Origin: Rhodanobacter sp. 67-28
Lineage (GTDB): Bacteria; Pseudomonadota; Gammaproteobacteria; Xanthomonadales; Rhodanobacteraceae
Reading direction: 5' to 3'
Length of the DNA: 64,000 nucleotides
Assembly: GCA_001898415.1 (NCBI GenBank)
Contig: MKTU01000035.1
Location: 17,436 to 81,435 of the forward strand
A model generated the notes under the pieces. It saw only the letters and a list, made by a program, of their open reading frames with translations, was not told where the DNA came from and ran no database searches. Below are positions 1-8,027 of the stretch, in pieces; the stretch's first letter is position 1; every line of letters starts with the position of its first letter. Both the position numbers and the translations under genes were made by a program.

Positions 1-40
1 CCTACCGCAGAAACAGTCATGCCGCAGGGTTCGGGCGACC

Positions 41-307
41 TCAGGCGGTGTGGAAACCCTGCAACTGCCGGTCGGAAAGGTCCTCGCGCCTGACCGCGGT
101 CACGGCGGCGGCTGGCGGACCTTGCCACAACCACCGCCCCAGCGCGTCGAGCGCTTCGGCATTGCCGCTGGCCAGCACTTCGACGCGTCCGTCATCCAGG
201 TTCCTCGCGTGACCGGCAATGCCCAGCGCCAGCGCCTGCTCGCGGGTGCTGGCGCGAAAGAACACGCCCTGCACGCGACCGTCCACGAGAAACCGCGCCG
301 TCGGCAT
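41..307 (-). CDS. acyP: Acylphosphatase
   Basis: An 88-residue protein, the normal size for acylphosphatase, a small cytosolic enzyme that hydrolyses acyl phosphates such as carbamoyl phosphate and 1,3-bisphosphoglycerate. The family signature GRVQGVFFR is at residues 10-18, giving the phosphate-binding loop and catalytic Arg18. The second signature contains catalytic Asn36 in HARNLDDGRVEV. The ATG overlaps the stop of the upstream thioredoxin gene (TGATG), so the two are probably cotranscribed and translationally coupled. Confidence 0.93.
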   Translation of the reverse strand: MPTARFLVDGRVQGVFFRASTREQALALGIAGHARNLDDGRVEVLASGNAEALDALGRWLWQGPPAAAVTAVRREDLSDRQLQGFHTA

Positions 308-780
308 CAGTCCGCCCCGATCCACTGCTTGAGCAGGGCCTCGGTGACCGGCCCCAGCTTCCGCTGCGCCACCTTGCCCTGCGGGTCGATCAGGTAGGTC
401 ATCGGCAGGCCGCGCGGCGCGTCGAAATCCTTCAGCGGCTTGTCCACGGTGACCTGGGCGATCGGATAGACCACCGGGTGCCTGGCCAGGAACGCCTTGA
501 TGTCGGCCGTGTCGCTGTCCTCGTAGGCCAGCCCGATCGCGCGCACGTTCTGGTGCGCGGCGACGAAGTTCGAGATGTCCGGCATTTCCTTGATGCACGG
601 CACGCACCAGGTCGCCCAGTAGTTGACGATGACCCAGTGCCCGCGCTGCGCGGCCAGGTCGAAGCTCTTGCCATCGAGCGTGCCGACCTTGAGCGTTGGC
701 TGCTCCGGCATCGCGGCCTGCAACGGAGTGACGAAAGCCAGCGCCAGGGCGACGGCGGCGAAACGGCTCAGCAACATCAT
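307..780 (-). CDS. TlpA-like thioredoxin-fold thiol:disulfide protein
   Basis: A 157-residue secreted thioredoxin-like protein. A signal peptide covers about residues 1-23, with a hydrophobic core and cleavage near LQAA. The active site WCVPC gives the redox pair Cys59/Cys62, and the cis-proline loop is RGLPMTYLID around Pro126. This fits the TlpA/ResA family of periplasmic thiol reductases used in cytochrome c maturation or disulfide repair, but the substrate cannot be read from sequence. The start overlaps the yihY stop (ATGA) and the end overlaps the acylphosphatase start, so the three genes form a tight operon. Confidence 0.88.
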   Translation of the reverse strand: MMLLSRFAAVALALAFVTPLQAAMPEQPTLKVGTLDGKSFDLAAQRGHWVIVNYWATWCVPCIKEMPDISNFVAAHQNVRAIGLAYEDSDTADIKAFLARHPVVYPIAQVTVDKPLKDFDAPRGLPMTYLIDPQGKVAQRKLGPVTEALLKQWIGAD

Positions 781-2054
781 GCGGGGAGTTCCTCGGTGTC
801 GGCGGCCGGGTCGGCGGCCGGGGGATAGATCTGGTCGAGCCGCGTGCCCAGCTTCGAATGCAACGCGGCGGCCACCTCGTCGAGCAGAAGCAGCAGTTCC
901 GTCGGCAGCACCACGTTCATCGCCGCGGCTTCCTCGCGCGGCTGCAGCGGCAGGCGGTGATGAGTGCAACGATACAGCCGCAGCAGGTCGGTGCTGTCCA
1001 GGCTGCGGCTGAGCAGCCAGCCGCCCGCCTCGCCGCGCTGGATCAGGTCGGCATCCTGCAGGTCGTCGAAATAGCCGGTGATCGCGCCCACGCTGAGACT
1101 CGGCGCGCACAGCCGCACTTCGGCCACGTCCACACACGCTCCCTTGCGCTGCGCGTCGACGAACAGCCCAAGCACCACCAGCAGGCCGAGGAACTCGGCG
1201 CCCACCGGCAAGGTCTCGGCGGGCGGGACGTACTCGTAGGCGGAGATCGACGCCGCCACCGAGGCGGCAAGGATCACGATTACCCACGACAGGTAGATCC
1301 ACAGCAGGAAGATCGGAATCGTCGCCAGCACGCCGTAGATCTGCTGGTAGGTCTGCGCGTGCCCCACGAACTGGCCGAAGCCCCAGCGTGCGATCTCGAA
1401 CAGCACCGCGCCCAGCAGCGCGCCGATCGCCGCGTCGCGACGCGACACCCGCGTGTTGGGAATCACCGCGTACATCAGCCACAACGTGCAGAACGTCACC
1501 ACGAACGGCAGCGTCGCCAGCAGGCTGGCGCCGATCGTGTGGATCTGGCCGGCCGCCACGCTGAGGAAAGGCATCGCGGTGACGTACGAGGTAGTGGCGA
1601 TGCCGCCGCCGACCAGGATCGGCCCCAGCGTCAGCGCCGCCCAGTACAGCAGCAGGCGCGAACTCCAGCGGCGCGCCTGGTGCACGCGCCAGATCCGGTT
1701 GAGCCGGTCCTCGATGCTGATCATCATCGACAGCGCGCTGAACAGCATCACCAGGATACTGACGCCGGTGAGGCCCTTGGCGTTGTCGGCGAAACTCTGC
1801 AGCGCCGCCTGCACCTTTTCGCCGGCCGTCGGCACGAAATTGTTGAAGACGAAATTGAGCAGCGTGTCGCGCGCGCCCGCGAACACCGGGAACACCGCGA
1901 ACATCGCCAGCACCGCCACCGTCAGCGGCACCAGCGACACCAGCGTGGTGTAGGACAGCGCGCCGGCCGTCTCGAAGCACTTGTCGTCGATGAAGCGCTG
2001 CCACACGAAGCGGCGGAAATAGCGCATGCGATCGGGATCGAAGCGGCGGGCCAT
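777..2054 (-). CDS. YihY/BrkB family inner-membrane protein
   Basis: A 425-residue polytopic protein. The N-terminal ~290 residues match the YihY/UPF0761 (old name RNase BN) family: the opening FETAGALSYTTLVSLVPL, the ALSMMISIEDRLNRIW loop and about six membrane helices. The C-terminal ~130 residues are soluble and contain a winged-helix-like stretch (VGAITGYFDDLQDADLIQRG), which is usual for the long Xanthomonadales forms. The family has no established biochemical function; the RNase BN name is a historical error. The ATG was chosen because the family N-terminus begins here, and a divergent wrbA lies about 105 bp away. Confidence 0.9.
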   Translation of the reverse strand: MARRFDPDRMRYFRRFVWQRFIDDKCFETAGALSYTTLVSLVPLTVAVLAMFAVFPVFAGARDTLLNFVFNNFVPTAGEKVQAALQSFADNAKGLTGVSILVMLFSALSMMISIEDRLNRIWRVHQARRWSSRLLLYWAALTLGPILVGGGIATTSYVTAMPFLSVAAGQIHTIGASLLATLPFVVTFCTLWLMYAVIPNTRVSRRDAAIGALLGAVLFEIARWGFGQFVGHAQTYQQIYGVLATIPIFLLWIYLSWVIVILAASVAASISAYEYVPPAETLPVGAEFLGLLVVLGLFVDAQRKGACVDVAEVRLCAPSLSVGAITGYFDDLQDADLIQRGEAGGWLLSRSLDSTDLLRLYRCTHHRLPLQPREEAAAMNVVLPTELLLLLDEVAAALHSKLGTRLDQIYPPAADPAADTEELPA

Positions 2055-2120
2055 CGCTATCCTCGGGTTGTCGCGGCAGCCTGCCGCTTCCGGTGTTCGG
2101 GGTATCGGCCGGTACACTAG

Positions 2121-3121
<1,001 letters not shown>

Positions 3122-3124
3122 TCG

Positions 3125-3802
3125 TCAAGCCCGCCGGACCACCCGCACCACCGATTCGCGGTAATCGACGAAGCCCATGCTCCGATACAGCGCGCGGGCC
3201 CCTTCGTTGGCGCGCATCACGTGCAGGAACGGCGTTTCGCCACGCAGCAGCTGGCGTCGGATCAGCCTGGCCGTGAGCTGGCGGGCCAGCCCGTGCCCCT
3301 GCGCGTCGGGATGGGTACAGATGCCACTCACCTCGCGCCAGCCGCCAGCGAAGGCACGCTCGCCGGCCATGGCGATCAGCCGCGCGCCGTCGAACACGCC
3401 GAAGTAGTCGCCCAGCTCCAGCGTGCGGGGGCCGAACGGCCCTGGCTTGGTCAGCGCCGCCAGTGCCATGGCCTGCTCCGCATGCTGCGGCTCCAGCGGC
3501 AACGCCTCCGGCGCATCGTCCCGCGCGGGCAGCTCGCCGGCCCAGCGCATCTTGAACATGGTCGATTCCAGTTCGATGCTCCACCCGACCGGCGCCGGCC
3601 CCGACCAGCCATCGGTGTAGAACGATTCGCCCGACGCGCAGAACGGCTGCAGTTCGCCGAATGCCGGTTCGGCCGGATCGGCAAAGCCGAGGATCGGCGA
3701 GAACCCCGGCGCGAACCGCCGCGCACCGCCCGCACCCTGGGCAAAGCCCGCCTGCGGCCCGCTGAGCGCATGCCAGAAGATGTTGTCGAGGATGGCTGGC
3801 AC
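3125..3802 (-). CDS. GNAT family N-acetyltransferase
   Basis: About 225 residues. The C-terminal half is a GNAT fold: the acetyl-CoA pyrophosphate loop is THPDAQGHGLARQL, followed by FLHVMRANEGARALYRSMGF, the usual beta5/alpha4 end. The N-terminal half (ILDNIFWHALSGPQAGFA) matches a recurrent Xanthomonadales acetyltransferase family of unknown substrate. No good ATG exists. The GTG giving VPAILDNIFW is preferred because homologues start just before the LDN...WHAL motif; a GTG at 3820, overlapping the upstream TAG, is the alternative. Confidence 0.82.
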   Translation of the reverse strand: MPAILDNIFWHALSGPQAGFAQGAGGARRFAPGFSPILGFADPAEPAFGELQPFCASGESFYTDGWSGPAPVGWSIELESTMFKMRWAGELPARDDAPEALPLEPQHAEQAMALAALTKPGPFGPRTLELGDYFGVFDGARLIAMAGERAFAGGWREVSGICTHPDAQGHGLARQLTARLIRRQLLRGETPFLHVMRANEGARALYRSMGFVDYRESVVRVVRRA

Positions 3803-3819
3803 CGGTGATCCCGCGACCA

Positions 3820-4275
3820 CTACAGCTCGCGACTCATGAACACGCTGTATGGATCGGCGACGTAATCCGCAAACGGTTCGCAGCGCACGAAGCCGAAGCT
3901 GGCGTACAGGCGATGGGCCGGCGCGAACGCCGCGGCTGATCCGGTTTCCAGGCACAGTCGACGGCAGCCGCGCCGCCGCGCCTCGTCGATGATGTGCCGC
4001 AGCAGCGCCGCGGCGACGCCCTTGCGCAGATGGCGCGCGGCGGTGCGCATCGACTTGACCTCCGCCTCCTGCGCATCGAGCTGCTTCAGCGCACCGCAAC
4101 CCAGCAGTTCGCCCTCCTCCCACGCCGTCCAGAAGCTGATTTCCGGCCGGCGCAATGCGTCGACGTCGAGCGCATGGATGCTCTCCGGCGGCGAGTGCAA
4201 CGCCACGCCCTGCAGGTGCTCGCGCAGCAGGTCGATGACGGGGGATGCGGTGAGATCGTCGAGCCGGATGTCCAT
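3820..4275 (-). CDS. GNAT family N-acetyltransferase
   Basis: A 151-residue single-domain GNAT protein. The core reads AEVKSMRTAARHLRKGVAAA, where the conserved charged residue before the RKGVAA pyrophosphate loop and the following helix are characteristic. The tail LYASFGFVRCEPFADY is the normal end of the fold. It resembles the PhnO/YedL-like group of small acetyltransferases; the substrate is unknown. It directly precedes the second GNAT gene on the same strand, so the pair may be cotranscribed. Confidence 0.87.
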   Translation of the reverse strand: MDIRLDDLTASPVIDLLREHLQGVALHSPPESIHALDVDALRRPEISFWTAWEEGELLGCGALKQLDAQEAEVKSMRTAARHLRKGVAAALLRHIIDEARRRGCRRLCLETGSAAAFAPAHRLYASFGFVRCEPFADYVADPYSVFMSREL

Positions 4276-4328
4276 GCGCGCGGATGGTAGCTCAGCCAAG
4301 CCCGCGACCGGGAAAGAAGGGCAGCCAA

Positions 4329-4372
4329 GGGGTCGGGCTAATTTTCCAGATGCAAATAATGAACCTGACCCC
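4329..4372. repeat. Imperfect inverted repeat in a 348-bp gene-free stretch
   Basis: The stretch 4276-4623 holds no convincing gene. It contains an imperfect palindrome with 15-nt arms 4329-4343 and 4358-4372 (GGGGTCGGGCTAATT and AATGAACCTGACCCC; 12 of 15 positions pair), separated by 14 nt of A/T-richer sequence. This looks like a dispersed palindromic element rather than a terminator, because no T-run follows. It lies between the core chromosome and the IS-bounded cassette cluster. Confidence 0.5.
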
Positions 4373-4639
4373 TTATTTCCTTCTCGACTGCACGCTTCCG
4401 GCGCAACGGCGCGCGGTAAAAGCGAGGCCAAGCTTACTCAATCCCGCCCGGATTGATGTGGCAAGTGAACCTTATCCTGTTCTCCTATGGCGCCACCATC
4501 GGGTGGTGCCGCAGGAGCCCGTTGGCTGCCTCGATGGAAGTTCCAGTCGGCGCCGAGTGGCGCGGCAATCGACGGCGAGTATCCATTGCCCGGCGCCGGG
4601 TGCCGGGAGAGTTCCTACGCAAAAGTGGACACTCTTTGG

Positions 4640-5449
4640 TTAGGCCGCCAAGGCTTCGAACTCGACGGGAGAACGATAGCCCAGTGCCGAGTGTAGGCGC
4701 TTGTGGTTGTAGAAATCGATATAGCTGCGCACGGCCGCCCTGAGCTCGGGTTCGCTGGCGAAGTGCTGTCGATGGTACATGTCGGCCTTCATGGTTTTGT
4801 TCCAGGACTCCATGTGTGCGTTGTCGGTCATGCGGTGCGGGCGATTCACGCTTTGCACCAGCCCGGCACCGGCCAGCGCCTGCTTGAAATCGCTGGCCAG
4901 AAACTCCACGCCACGATCGCTGTGCAACAGCGTGCCGGAGGATGGCTTGCGTTGGCGCAGGGCGGCGGCGAGTGCCTGGCGGGTGAGGCGGGCCGTTCGG
5001 TCCGAGCCCAACGACCACCCCAGCAATCGCCGCGAGTAGCGATCCATGACCGTGGCCAGATAGCGCCACGTGCCCGACACTTTCAGATACGTCACGTCCG
5101 TGACCCACACCTGGTCGGGTCGATCCACCTGGAGCTCATGGACGTGGTTGTCGACGCTGGAGAAGAAGCGATCCACCCCCGGACAACGTCGATACAGGTC
5201 GGCCGAGCACCCTCGCAGGGCGTGGTCCCGCATCAATCGCTCGACCCGCCGGCGCCCGACCGATTCGCCTGTGCGCTGCAGTCCCGCGTGCACGCGCGGA
5301 CTGCCATAGGTCTGTCGGCTGTCGTCATGGATCTGGCGGATCTTCTCGAGCAGGCGTGCATCCTCCTGTGTGCGCGAGCTGACCGGACGATCGCGCCACG
5401 CATAGAAGCCGCTCGTGCTGACGCCATACAACCGGCACAGCAGCGTCAC
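4640..5449 (-). CDS. IS3-family transposase OrfB (DDE catalytic domain)
   Basis: A 269-residue open frame from a GTG. It carries an rve-type DDE core: Asp in VWVTDVTYL, Asp in [10 protein letters not shown] and Glu in [12 protein letters not shown], in the order and approximate spacing of the IS3 family. The HTH_21-like segment ([20 protein letters not shown]) precedes it. In vivo the product is expected as an OrfAB fusion made by -1 frameshifting; reading upstream in this frame continues to [20 protein letters not shown], the normal start of the OrfB-derived region. It ends just inside the IS left end. Confidence 0.93.
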   Translation of the reverse strand: MTLLCRLYGVSTSGFYAWRDRPVSSRTQEDARLLEKIRQIHDDSRQTYGSPRVHAGLQRTGESVGRRRVERLMRDHALRGCSADLYRRCPGVDRFFSSVDNHVHELQVDRPDQVWVTDVTYLKVSGTWRYLATVMDRYSRRLLGWSLGSDRTARLTRQALAAALRQRKPSSGTLLHSDRGVEFLASDFKQALAGAGLVQSVNRPHRMTDNAHMESWNKTMKADMYHRQHFASEPELRAAVRSYIDFYNHKRLHSALGYRSPVEFEALAA

Positions 5450-5802
5450 GGGGTAGAACTCTTGCTGCCGCTGGATGAACGCGAAGATGTCGCCTTTCGA
5501 CCGGAAGTGAACGCGATCGCTTTTTTTAAAAGGTCATGCTCGATCTTCAACTGCTCGTAGGCCTTCTTCACGCGACGCAGCTCCTTGAGCTCGGCCGCTA
5601 CCGCTTTGTCCACCGCCACACCCTTGGTCACGATCACACCCTCGTGCGCTTGTTTGCGCCAACGAGACAGCATGAACTGATGGATGTAAAGCGACGCGGC
5701 AACGTCCTGCACCGCGACCCCGGGCAACCGGCTCAACCGGACGGCCGTCGCCTTGAAATCGTCGGTGTATCGATAGGTGGTTCGTGGACCGGGTTTCGGC
5801 AT
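5446..5802 (-). CDS. IS3-family transposase OrfA (helix-turn-helix)
   Basis: A 118-residue OrfA. The N-terminal helix-turn-helix ([20 protein letters not shown]) binds the IS ends, and a leucine-zipper-like helix ([18 protein letters not shown]) follows, as in other IS3-family OrfA proteins. The frame terminates shortly after the A7 slip site. The last ~25 residues ([12 protein letters not shown]...) are low-complexity, typical of the zero-frame tail that is bypassed when frameshifting occurs. Confidence 0.93.
   Translation of the reverse strand: MPKPGPRTTYRYTDDFKATAVRLSRLPGVAVQDVAASLYIHQFMLSRWRKQAHEGVIVTKGVAVDKAVAAELKELRRVKKAYEQLKIEHDLLKKAIAFTSGRKATSSRSSSGSKSSTP
5521..5531 (-). other. Programmed -1 ribosomal frameshift site of the IS3 element
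   Basis: On the minus strand the sequence reads TTTTAAAAAAAGCG. The A AAA AAG heptamer lies in the zero frame of orfA, at the codons for LLKKA. A -1 slip here joins ...LLKK to [10 protein letters not shown] and continues into OrfB with no stop, which is the standard way IS3 elements make active transposase. Confidence 0.85.
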
Positions 5803-5840
5803 GGTGGAGACTCCTGAAGGGATAGTTCAGGGTGTCCACT

Positions 5841-5885
5841 AAAGCGGGAGGAAGTCTCCCGTCCGCCTTGAACGACTGGTTAGGA
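5841..5885 (-). repeat. attC site, truncated by the IS3 insertion
   Basis: The retained half contains GTTAGGA next to the cassette gene stop, then the spacer and stem (GCGGGAGGAAGTCTCCCGTCCGC on the plus strand, described from 5844) that match the same half of the complete attC sites further right. The opposite end with the second core site is missing or badly damaged; the other IS flank (TCCTACGC) is only weakly similar to the expected TCCTAACGC. This was the attC of the RraB-like cassette. Confidence 0.75.
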
Positions 5886-6224
5886 GTACACCTGCGCAAC
5901 GCAGCCCCAACCGTCGTAGTCGAGGCCGAAAAGTGCGCAGACGCAACCCATAAAACCAGATACGGAAAGTATGGCCTGTTGCTGGATAGCCATGTTGATG
6001 ACAACTAGGACGCTGTATTGCCCATCTTGTTCTTGCAGCGTGGCTGCGCCGAATTGATAGTCGTTGATGAACCCTGAGGCGATCTCGGCCTTTTCCTTGG
6101 ATGGAGCACGCAGCAAAAAGTCTACGTCCCGAGGAGTGGCGAAGTTGTCGCCTTGCGAGTCGAGCGTGCGAAGCAAATCCGTGTCAGCTTTTGCCGTTTC
6201 CATCAGCGTTTCCACGACCGACAT
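5880..6224 (-). CDS. RraB-family protein in an integron cassette
   Basis: A 114-residue protein resembling the RraB (regulator of RNase E activity B) fold. It has the N-terminal D-x-LLRTLDSQGDNFATPR...DFLL pattern at about residues 17-39 and the diagnostic DYDGWG motif at residues 102-107. E. coli RraB binds RNase E and changes its action on a subset of mRNAs, but whether this cassette version does so is unknown. The ATG at 6224 was chosen because further upstream codons fall inside an attC site. GC content is visibly lower than in flanking chromosomal genes. Confidence 0.75.
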   Translation of the reverse strand: MSVVETLMETAKADTDLLRTLDSQGDNFATPRDVDFLLRAPSKEKAEIASGFINDYQFGAATLQEQDGQYSVLVVINMAIQQQAILSVSGFMGCVCALFGLDYDGWGCVAQVYS

Positions 6225-6230
6225 TGTGAC

Positions 6231-6302
6231 TCCTAACGCTTGAGGTAACCGGCGCAAAGGCCGCGTAGCGGGATTTGCGTCCGGTTGACCGAATAGTTAG
6301 AT
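6231..6302 (-). repeat. attC recombination site (72 bp)
   Basis: Bounded by TCCTAAC at 6231 and GTTAGAT ending at 6302, with the internal complementary arms expected of an attC (CGCTTGAGGTAACCGG... pairing with ...CCGGTTGACCGAATAG). It lies immediately downstream of the nuclease-like cassette gene on the minus strand, the canonical gene-then-attC order. It is the longest of the sites here because of an additional palindromic core (GCAAAGGCCGCGTAGCGGG region). Confidence 0.88.
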
Positions 6303-6303
6303 G

Positions 6304-7110
6304 TCAGCCCGCCTTTGGGGCGACGATGACACGAACTTTCAAATTAGTGGACGTAGACTCAAGATCCCTCTCCAGCCCAACTGGATTTCCAACTCTGCCT
6401 TCCGGATCATAGACGAAGCACACGAGTGCCCTGCAGTCCGGATGACTACGATACCTCGTGACATCAATGATAAGTTGCTCACCGATGTTTCGATCCCTCA
6501 ACGATGCTCGCGTTTTCTTGAGCTCAACAATTATTTGCTCGTCTTTGAGTAGAAAGTCAACACGAGACGAGCCACCTGCGTAGCTTGGCGTCCATTCCTC
6601 TGCACGTACGTCATCGAAGTGGAGCTTCAGGAGTGAGTGAAACAAGTCTTGCGCGTCATACTCGTCTTCTATAGTCAGGGTGGCACGATCATCATGTCGC
6701 GAGCGTAGTTGTCTTGCAACGAGATGAAACCTAAGACAGATCAATTCAACGAGTGAGAATGCGTCAGGGCGGACCTGCTGTTCTCGTCCCGAGGCTTCCG
6801 CTTGATCCGCGCCAAATTCTCCAATCTCTTCGATAACCGAAGCGAGGATAGCCTTCGCGTTGTTGAGACCGCGAGTATACGCTTGCTGAAATGCGGAGTC
6901 TGGCGTACCCGTGGAGAATGCACCGAGGCTATAACGGACGCGCGTAAAGTCGGTCTTGTGACGGCTCTCCGTACCGAATATTCGTTCCAGTGCGACTTCG
7001 GTGTCTCTACGCCACTTCGTGAACTCCGGAGACCCACGTCTCTCGCATAGGAGGCCGTCAATGGCCTCAAGCTTGCTCTGTATGATCGCAATTGCACGTT
7101 TACTTTCCAT
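6304..7110 (-). CDS. PD-(D/E)XK nuclease-like cassette protein
   Basis: 268 residues. The C-terminal third matches a restriction-endonuclease-like fold of the DpnII/MboI-like type seen in many defence-associated proteins: Asp185 in SSRVDFLL, Glu196-x-Lys198 in IIVELKK, then Gln212 in IGEQLIIDVTRYR and a hydrophobic strand ALVCFVYDPEG. The N-terminal ~150 residues are helical (YSLGAFSTGTPDSAFQQAY) and probably a sensor or oligomerisation module. Intact catalytic residues suggest an active nuclease. Its position in an integron cassette next to TIR and zinc-ribbon proteins makes a defence role plausible but unproven. Confidence 0.75.
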   Translation of the reverse strand: MESKRAIAIIQSKLEAIDGLLCERRGSPEFTKWRRDTEVALERIFGTESRHKTDFTRVRYSLGAFSTGTPDSAFQQAYTRGLNNAKAILASVIEEIGEFGADQAEASGREQQVRPDAFSLVELICLRFHLVARQLRSRHDDRATLTIEDEYDAQDLFHSLLKLHFDDVRAEEWTPSYAGGSSRVDFLLKDEQIIVELKKTRASLRDRNIGEQLIIDVTRYRSHPDCRALVCFVYDPEGRVGNPVGLERDLESTSTNLKVRVIVAPKAG

Positions 7111-7116
7111 GCTGAC

Positions 7117-7173
7117 ATCTAACGCCTGAATTAGGCCGACCCGCGACGCGGCGGCTTGAATGAATTGTTAGGC
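7117..7173 (-). repeat. attC recombination site (57 bp)
   Basis: A textbook attC: ATCTAAC at 7117-7123 and GTTAGGC at 7167-7173 as core sites. The inner arms CGCCTGAATTAGGCCG and CGGCTTGAATGAATTG are near-complementary, with a short loop (CGCGACGCG). It lies one base beyond the stop codon of the next cassette gene and just upstream of the nuclease-like cassette start, exactly where the junction between two cassettes should be. Confidence 0.93.
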
Positions 7174-7174
7174 G

Positions 7175-7936
7175 TCACCCTTTCGGCCCCTTTTTTTTGT
7201 TGACTAGCTTGGCTAAGTCTTTGGCCTTCTTAAATCTTTGCGCGTAGAGCTCTTGAAGCACGTGGTCAACTAGCTCATAGGCATCCATAACATCGTCAAG
7301 TGTCACGACGCTATCAGCATGGCTACCAGCGTTGCCAAGCCACTTGATTGCGAAGAGCAGATCGCGCAGATCGGAGTATTTTGCGGGAAGGAGCCCGATG
7401 CGGGCGTGGAGGTTCAAAAACTGGCGCTTGCCATTCTTTACGACAAATCGCTTTATCCCTAGCTCTGTGAGTAGCGATTCAAGCGCAATCCTGACGTTGT
7501 TTGAAGCAGAGGCAGGGCTGGAAAAGACGAGTCTGAAAGACTCTTCGAGAGGCTCTGTGACGGATACTGGGCACTCGTCCGGCAGATCGATAATTGCCAA
7601 TGGCGGCTCAAAGTACTTGGGCCTAAAGAAGTCCGCCCAACCTTGCTCAGGCTCTCCGTCATGGCCGAAGATCACGTCAAGATCGACGCCGCCGACACCT
7701 GCATTGGCTACGCACTCCTTGCACTGGTCATTCGAGCAACGCAGCATTCCCGAGTAGGAGTACTCAATCCAGTCAGGATCCCAAGCGTCGTGATCTCGAT
7801 CCTCGCGAGAGTGCCGTCTTTCCTCGTGCCGGAACGTGCCGTCAATGAAACGCAAGACGCCTTTGCCGCAGTGTGGACAAAGCCAGTCGGGTGACTTCTC
7901 GTGAGTAAACGGAACCTTGTAGAGCTTCCGATCCAT
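7175..7936 (-). CDS. Zinc-ribbon/DUF4145-like cassette protein
   Basis: 253 residues. The N-terminus has two Cys knuckles, C20-P-H-C23 and C67-SNDQ-C72-KE-C75, consistent with a split zinc ribbon. The C-terminal ~110 residues (NNVRIALESLLTELGI ... LRDLLFAIKWLGNAGSHAD) match the DUF4145 helical domain, with its GNAGSH signature close to HEPN-like families. DUF4145 proteins recur in restriction and defence neighbourhoods; no activity is established. The tail is Lys-rich (KKKGPKG). Base composition is near 50% GC, unlike the chromosome around it. Confidence 0.72.
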   Translation of the reverse strand: MDRKLYKVPFTHEKSPDWLCPHCGKGVLRFIDGTFRHEERRHSREDRDHDAWDPDWIEYSYSGMLRCSNDQCKECVANAGVGGVDLDVIFGHDGEPEQGWADFFRPKYFEPPLAIIDLPDECPVSVTEPLEESFRLVFSSPASASNNVRIALESLLTELGIKRFVVKNGKRQFLNLHARIGLLPAKYSDLRDLLFAIKWLGNAGSHADSVVTLDDVMDAYELVDHVLQELYAQRFKKAKDLAKLVNKKKGPKG

Positions 7937-7952
7937 GAATCTCCCCTGTGGC

Positions 7953-8013
7953 GCCTAACGCTTGGGTTAAGCGGCGGCGCGGGAGCGCCGTCCGCTTGAA
8001 CGATCTGTTGGGC
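7953..8013 (-). repeat. attC recombination site (61 bp)
   Basis: Core sites GCCTAAC (7953-7959) and GTTGGGC (8007-8013) flank arms CGCTTGGGTTAAGCGG and CCGCTTGAACGATCTG, with an inner GGCGCGGGAGCGCC palindrome. Read on the minus strand it closely resembles the attC of mobile integron cassettes (GCCCAAC...TTCAAGCGG...GTTAGGC). It separates the TIR cassette from the zinc-ribbon cassette. Confidence 0.93.
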
Positions 8014-8027
8014 GTAACCTTAGAAAG

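Larger units (their letters stand above)
4624..5840 (-). mobile_element. IS3-family insertion sequence, complete
   Basis: About 1.2 kb with overlapping orfA and orfB on the minus strand. The ends carry inverted repeats AGTGGACACTCT (from 4624) and, read inward from 5840, AGTGGACACCCT. Both ends are flanked by AAA (4621-4623 and 5841-5843), consistent with a 3-bp target duplication. A slippery A7 run lies in the orfA/orfB overlap. It is inserted in the last attC site of the integron cassette cluster, so it arrived after that cassette was in place. Both reading frames look intact, so the element may be active. Confidence 0.9.
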
